Source: Campylobacteraceae bacterium
GTDB lineage: Bacteria > Campylobacterota > Campylobacteria > Campylobacterales > Campylobacteraceae
Length of the DNA: 25,692 bases
Assembly (NCBI GenBank): GCA_031259875.1
Contig: JAIRKW010000004.1
Span: forward strand, 1 to 25,692
Direction: 5' to 3'
The notes beneath the pieces were generated by a model, which saw only the letters and a list, made by a program, of their open reading frames with translations, did no database searches and was not told the origin of the DNA. A program made the translations under genes and the position numbers. Positions 22,770 to 25,692 of the stretch are shown one piece after another (position 1 is the stretch's first letter; every line of letters begins with the position of its first letter).

Positions 22770-22863
22770 TCTAATAGAGCGATTTTTAGGACTTTGGTAT
22801 GCGCTAAGTTTTGGTTTTGAGAAAATATGTTAATATTTTGAGATTTTAAAAAAGGATTTATTG

Positions 22864-23280
22864 ATGGCGACAGTTATAACAACGATAATATGCATTTTGG
22901 CTTTAGTGATGATAATTTATGTCTCCCGTTACCGCTATTACGACTTGAATAGTTGGAGCGGCATCCTTATGAAGTGGGCTGACGATAATGGCGTAAGCCG
23001 TAAAAGAATGCCAAGATATGATGAAAAAACACTTTTAAATATCAGCGAACTTGACCTCTCTTTATTAGAATTGCAATCGCTTCCCAAAGAGATTTGTAAC
23101 CTTGCAAAATTAAAAAAATTGAATGTATCAAATAACAATTTAAAATCTTTGCCGGAAGAGATAGTCGTTTTAAAGTTAAAACAGCTTGATTTGCGTGGCA
23201 ATAGCACTCTGGAACTTAATGCAAAACAAAAAGCTTGGATAAAAGAGATAAAAGAATTTTATTCGGATGATTTTAAGTAA
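22864..23280 (+). CDS. small membrane-anchored leucine-rich-repeat protein
   Basis: Protein of 138 residues: an N-terminal hydrophobic helix (about 3-20), a short charged region with MKWADDNGVSRKRMPR, then about three leucine-rich repeats (60-118) with the units LDLSLLELQSLPKEI, LNVSNNNLKSLPEEI and LDLRGN. The C-terminus is a charged helix. LRR surfaces bind other proteins; the helix would fix it at the inner membrane. I know no function. The ATG at 22864 is chosen over the TTG at 22861 because AAGGA lies 7 nt upstream of it. A strong terminator follows at once, so the gene is probably monocistronic. Possible -10 TAATAT at 22831-22836. Confidence 0.85.
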   Translation: MATVITTIICILALVMIIYVSRYRYYDLNSWSGILMKWADDNGVSRKRMPRYDEKTLLNISELDLSLLELQSLPKEICNLAKLKKLNVSNNNLKSLPEEIVVLKLKQLDLRGNSTLELNAKQKAWIKEIKEFYSDDFK

Positions 23281-23315
23281 AAACTCCAAATCCGACGACG
23301 ATTTGGAGTTTTTTA
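23279..23315. terminator. bidirectional terminator between the LRR and hemerythrin genes
   Basis: AAACTCCAAATC (23281-23292) and GATTTGGAGTTT (23300-23311) make a perfect 12-bp stem with a 7-nt loop, with A-runs before and T-runs after on both strands. It starts at the LRR stop codon and ends about 9 bp from the hemerythrin stop, serving the two convergent genes. Confidence 0.9.
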
Positions 23316-23323
23316 TACAAAGT

Positions 23324-23794
23324 TTATCCAAATAATGCACTAAACCAACTCTTCTTTTTACTTTCAACCCTATTTTCAAGACGTTTTGTGTTTTTATCTT
23401 CTATCATTTTTTTTACATACTCTTTATAATCACTATCGTCTTGTACAATATGGTGTGTGAGCCAAATTTGAATCTCAGCCATCAGCTGCCCTGTAATATG
23501 ATATCCCTCTTCAAAGCTTGACTTATACTTTTGTATAGTCGCCACAAATGATTCGTGCGTTTTTTTGTGAGGTCCTGTCATCGGATAACCTGCCTCTTCC
23601 ATCAGCTGCTCTTCAAATGCAAAATGTGAAATTGTATAATTTGTCACTCCTATAAGCACTGCATAGATTTGCTCTTTATTTTGTGTAGTAAGTGCTGCTT
23701 GAAGTTCATTGATATACTCAACAAGCCTTTTATGCTGATTATCTATAACGCTGATTCCTAATTCATATGATGAATCCCATTTCCAATATGCCAT
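23324..23794 (-). CDS. bacteriohemerythrin
   Basis: Oxygen-binding non-heme di-iron protein of 156 residues, cytoplasmic. All seven iron ligands are present: H21 (DNQHKRL), H57 and E61 (HFAFEE), H76 and H80 (HKKTH), H115 and D120 (HIVQDD). The family supplies or senses oxygen in microaerophilic bacteria. The C-terminal tail after the four-helix bundle is lysine/arginine-rich and ends KKSWFSALFG, a feature not needed for oxygen binding. The start is ATG 23792-23794 because AAGGAG lies 8 nt upstream; a longer frame from 23812 would bury this ribosome site inside the gene. Confidence 0.95.
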   Translation of the reverse strand: MAYWKWDSSYELGISVIDNQHKRLVEYINELQAALTTQNKEQIYAVLIGVTNYTISHFAFEEQLMEEAGYPMTGPHKKTHESFVATIQKYKSSFEEGYHITGQLMAEIQIWLTHHIVQDDSDYKEYVKKMIEDKNTKRLENRVESKKKSWFSALFG

Positions 23795-23845
23795 TTTTCT
23801 AACTCCTTCCATGCTTTAAAAAACTTATTAAATTTATAATACAAA

Positions 23846-23851
23846 ATTATA
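23846..23851 (-). promoter_or_regulatory. -10 element for the bacteriohemerythrin gene
   Basis: Minus-strand TATAAT in GCTTATAATTTTG, about 52 nt before the start. Just upstream a small inverted repeat AGCGT-N6-ACGCT is seen. Confidence 0.45.
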
Positions 23852-23911
23852 AGCGTCTTCTAACGCTATACTAAAAGTTTAATAAAATCATTTCTTTAAC
23901 TATCTTTTTGA

Positions 23912-23917
23912 TACAAT
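23912..23917 (+). promoter_or_regulatory. -10 element for the mqnD-murB operon
   Basis: TACAAT within TTTTTGATACAAT, 50 nt before the mqnD start. T-rich DNA precedes it, as is usual for Campylobacterota sigma-70 promoters. Confidence 0.55.
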
Positions 23918-23966
23918 GCCATAACTATAGGACGCAGCAGCGTTTTAAATCAAAAAAGGAGCAGTT

Positions 23967-24827
23967 TTGAAGAGATTGCAGCTTGCTCATTCGCCCGATG
24001 CAGATGATATTTTTATGTATTATGCTATTAAATTCGGCTGGGTTGGCGGGGATTTGAAATTTGAAAATCACGCGCTTGATATACAAACGCTAAATGATGA
24101 AGCCATAAAAGGCACTTATGATGTGAGCGCAATAAGTTTTGCTCTTTATCCTTTAATTAGAAATGATTATGCGCTTTTGCGAACCGCTGTGAGTTTTGGC
24201 GAAGGGTATGGTCCAAAACTCATCAAAAAAAAAGGTACAAAACTAAAACGTAATTTCAAAGTTGCCCTTAGTGGTGCGCATACAACAAATGCGCTCTTGT
24301 TTTGCGCTGCATATCCTAAAGCTCGCGTTATTTATAAGAACTTTTTAGATATAGAAAATGCGGTTTTGAGTGGCGAAGCAGATGCTGGCGTACTCATACA
24401 TGAGAGTATTTTAAGTTTTGACAATACTCTTGAAGTAGAAAGAGAGATTTGGGATATATGGATAGATTTTATCAAAAGTGATTTACCGCTGCCGCTTGGC
24501 GGTATGGCGTTGCGGCGTTCAATGCCGCTTTTGCGTGCATGCGAATGCGAAGAGATTTTGACCAAAGCAGTTTTGGCAGCTACTAAATGCAAAAAACAGT
24601 TATCAAATATGCTTTTAGAGCGAAATTTGGTGCGCGTAGATGAAATAAAACTTGAAAAATATCTTAATCTTTATGCAAACGACAAATCTGTCAGCATGAG
24701 CGAAAAGCAGCTGGATGCTGTTGATAAACTCTTTGAGATAGGCTTTAATGCAGGTTTTTATGATGAACAAATCAGTTGTCGGGATTACTTGATACCGCTT
24801 GAATACAAAAAGGAGAGATATTCTTGA
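23967..24827 (+). CDS. mqnD: 1,4-dihydroxy-6-naphthoate synthase (futalosine pathway)
   Basis: Converts cyclic dehypoxanthine futalosine to 1,4-dihydroxy-6-naphthoate in menaquinone synthesis by the futalosine route, the one Campylobacterota use. The 286 residues open with AHSPDADDIFMYYAI, the MqnD form of the SPCPNDT motif, and have H145 in VLIHES at the position of the catalytic histidine of Thermus MqnD. The similar MqnA family starts differently (GRIDYLN-like), so MqnD is favoured. The start is TTG at 23967-23969, supported by AAAAGGAG 5 nt upstream. The stop overlaps the murB start (TTGA). Confidence 0.93.
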   Translation: MKRLQLAHSPDADDIFMYYAIKFGWVGGDLKFENHALDIQTLNDEAIKGTYDVSAISFALYPLIRNDYALLRTAVSFGEGYGPKLIKKKGTKLKRNFKVALSGAHTTNALLFCAAYPKARVIYKNFLDIENAVLSGEADAGVLIHESILSFDNTLEVEREIWDIWIDFIKSDLPLPLGGMALRRSMPLLRACECEEILTKAVLAATKCKKQLSNMLLERNLVRVDEIKLEKYLNLYANDKSVSMSEKQLDAVDKLFEIGFNAGFYDEQISCRDYLIPLEYKKERYS

Positions 24828-25606
24828 GAGAAATTGATTTTTCCAAATTTTCAAGCATTAAAATAGGTCCAAAAGTTGAAGTTTTAGAGATAGATGAAAT
24901 AGGCGAAATACCAAAAGATATTTTTTTAATCGGCGGTGCCAATAATCTTTTAATCTCTCCAAACCCGCCTAAACTTGCCGTACTTTCCAAAAAATTTGAT
25001 TATATATTTGAAGATAAGGACGGCATACATATTGGTGCAGCAACAAGCGGTGGAAAAGTTTTGAGTTATGCTAAAAAATATAATTTAAAAGGGTTTGAAT
25101 TGCTGCAAAAGCTGCCTGGTACTATGGGCGGCATTGTGAAAATGAATGCCGGATTAAAAGAGTTTTGCATATCGGATAATCTCATAAATGTGCTGGCAAA
25201 TGGCACAAAAACAGCAAAAAATGATATAGATTTTGGCTATAGAAAAAGCGGTATACAAGGCGTGATATTTGAAGCTGTTTTTGCCAAAATAGAAGGATTT
25301 GACTATGCGCTGTTTGAAATGTTTAAAAATATGAGAAACAATCAGCCAAATTTACCAAGTGCCGGAAGTTGTTTTAAAAATCCACCGAATGATTTTGCCG
25401 GACGGTTATTAGACAAAGCTGGATTTAAAGGCAGGCGCATTGGAAATATGGCGTTTAGCGATATGCATGCAAATTTTTTAGTAAATCATGGAAACGGTAC
25501 TTACGAAGAAGCAATAACTCTCATAAATGAGGCAGAAGAGACTATTTTTGAGAAGTTTGGTATTAAATTGGAGCTGGAAATAGAGATAATACGCAAGAAT
25601 TTCTAG
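24824..25606 (+). CDS. murB: UDP-N-acetylenolpyruvoylglucosamine reductase
   Basis: FAD-dependent second committed step of peptidoglycan precursor synthesis (enolpyruvyl-GlcNAc to UDP-MurNAc). At 260 residues it is the short form typical of Campylobacterota. The FAD-binding signature is GGANNLL (37-43), followed by LPGTMGGIVKMNAG (98-110); the catalytic residues are R140 (GYR), S182 (AGSCFKNP) and the C-terminal glutamate near 252-254. Start TTG at 24824-24826 overlaps the mqnD stop; AAGGAG is 8 nt upstream. No clear terminator follows. Confidence 0.96.
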   Translation: MREIDFSKFSSIKIGPKVEVLEIDEIGEIPKDIFLIGGANNLLISPNPPKLAVLSKKFDYIFEDKDGIHIGAATSGGKVLSYAKKYNLKGFELLQKLPGTMGGIVKMNAGLKEFCISDNLINVLANGTKTAKNDIDFGYRKSGIQGVIFEAVFAKIEGFDYALFEMFKNMRNNQPNLPSAGSCFKNPPNDFAGRLLDKAGFKGRRIGNMAFSDMHANFLVNHGNGTYEEAITLINEAEETIFEKFGIKLELEIEIIRKNF

Positions 25607-25653
25607 AGAGTTTATTGTATGCTATAGAAATGGCAACTCTATATATAAATATT

Positions 25654-25692
25654 TCATTGCTTAAGTTCTTCAATAAATTTTCTGCTGTATTG
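25654..25692 (-). CDS. possible 3' end of a minus-strand gene cut by the window edge
   Basis: A frame entering from the right edge on the minus strand ends with a TGA at 25654-25656 and reads QYSRKFIEELKQ, a plausible hydrophilic C-terminus. Twelve codons cannot establish a gene, and another minus frame is also open. The gap 25607-25653 contains only a weak inverted pair (AGAGTT/AACTCT). Confidence 0.25.
   Translation of the reverse strand, partial: QYSRKFIEELKQ

Noticed and set aside
25607..25645. Terminator after murB
   Set aside because: AGAGTT/AACTCT is only a 6-bp stem with a 22-nt loop and no T-run.

Overview
The window is AT-rich, almost wall-to-wall coding DNA from the chromosome of a Campylobacterota (epsilonproteobacterial) organism, most likely a free-living, Sulfurimonas-like type rather than Campylobacter or Helicobacter. 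This rests on gene content and order: recA-eno-FtsB/DivIC-like, secG...frr-pyrE, a futalosine-pathway MqnD, a short MurB, and an MlaA-MlaC-RND operon as seen in Campylobacter. The genus cannot be fixed from the sequence alone. Most of the window is a conserved housekeeping backbone; the accessory part is the left 8.8 kb.

Region 1 (1-6615, minus strand) is part of an aryl-polyene-type pigment cluster. In transcription order it holds a hot-dog 3-hydroxyacyl dehydratase, a HAL/TAL-type aromatic ammonia-lyase (MIO enzyme), a FabG-like ketoreductase, a small polytopic membrane protein, a LolA-like periplasmic protein, an MMPL/RND exporter and an AMP-dependent acyl ligase cut by the window edge. 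Five of the six junctions abut or overlap; only dehydratase/lyase has a 10-nt gap. Inferred logic: the lyase makes an aryl-acrylate starter, the ligase activates it, the ketoreductase and dehydratase serve polyene elongation, and the LolA/MMPL pair moves the product to the outer membrane. Ketosynthases and acyl carrier proteins are not in the window and would lie to the left. Upstream sits a TonB-dependent receptor with its own promoter, separated by a hairpin.

Region 2 (8755-13356) holds topA and gltA on the plus strand, then an intergenic stretch with a good plus-strand promoter and a strongly self-complementary segment (candidate small RNA), an unlisted 56-residue membrane protein, and the FtsB-like gene.

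Region 3 (13075-15679, minus) is the recA-eno-ftsB-like operon, preceded by a leader region with two inverted repeats.

Region 4 (15948-22659, minus) is secG-polysaccharide deacetylase-frr-pyrE-RDD protein, followed after 50 bp and a new promoter by mlaA-mlaC-RND. The latter three look like a lipid-transport system between outer and inner membranes with an RND protein in place of the usual MCE/ABC complex.

Region 5 (22660-25692) holds a membrane-anchored leucine-rich-repeat protein and a bacteriohemerythrin converging on a shared bidirectional terminator, then an mqnD-murB operon on the plus strand. No rRNA, tRNA, CRISPR array, insertion sequence or prophage was seen.
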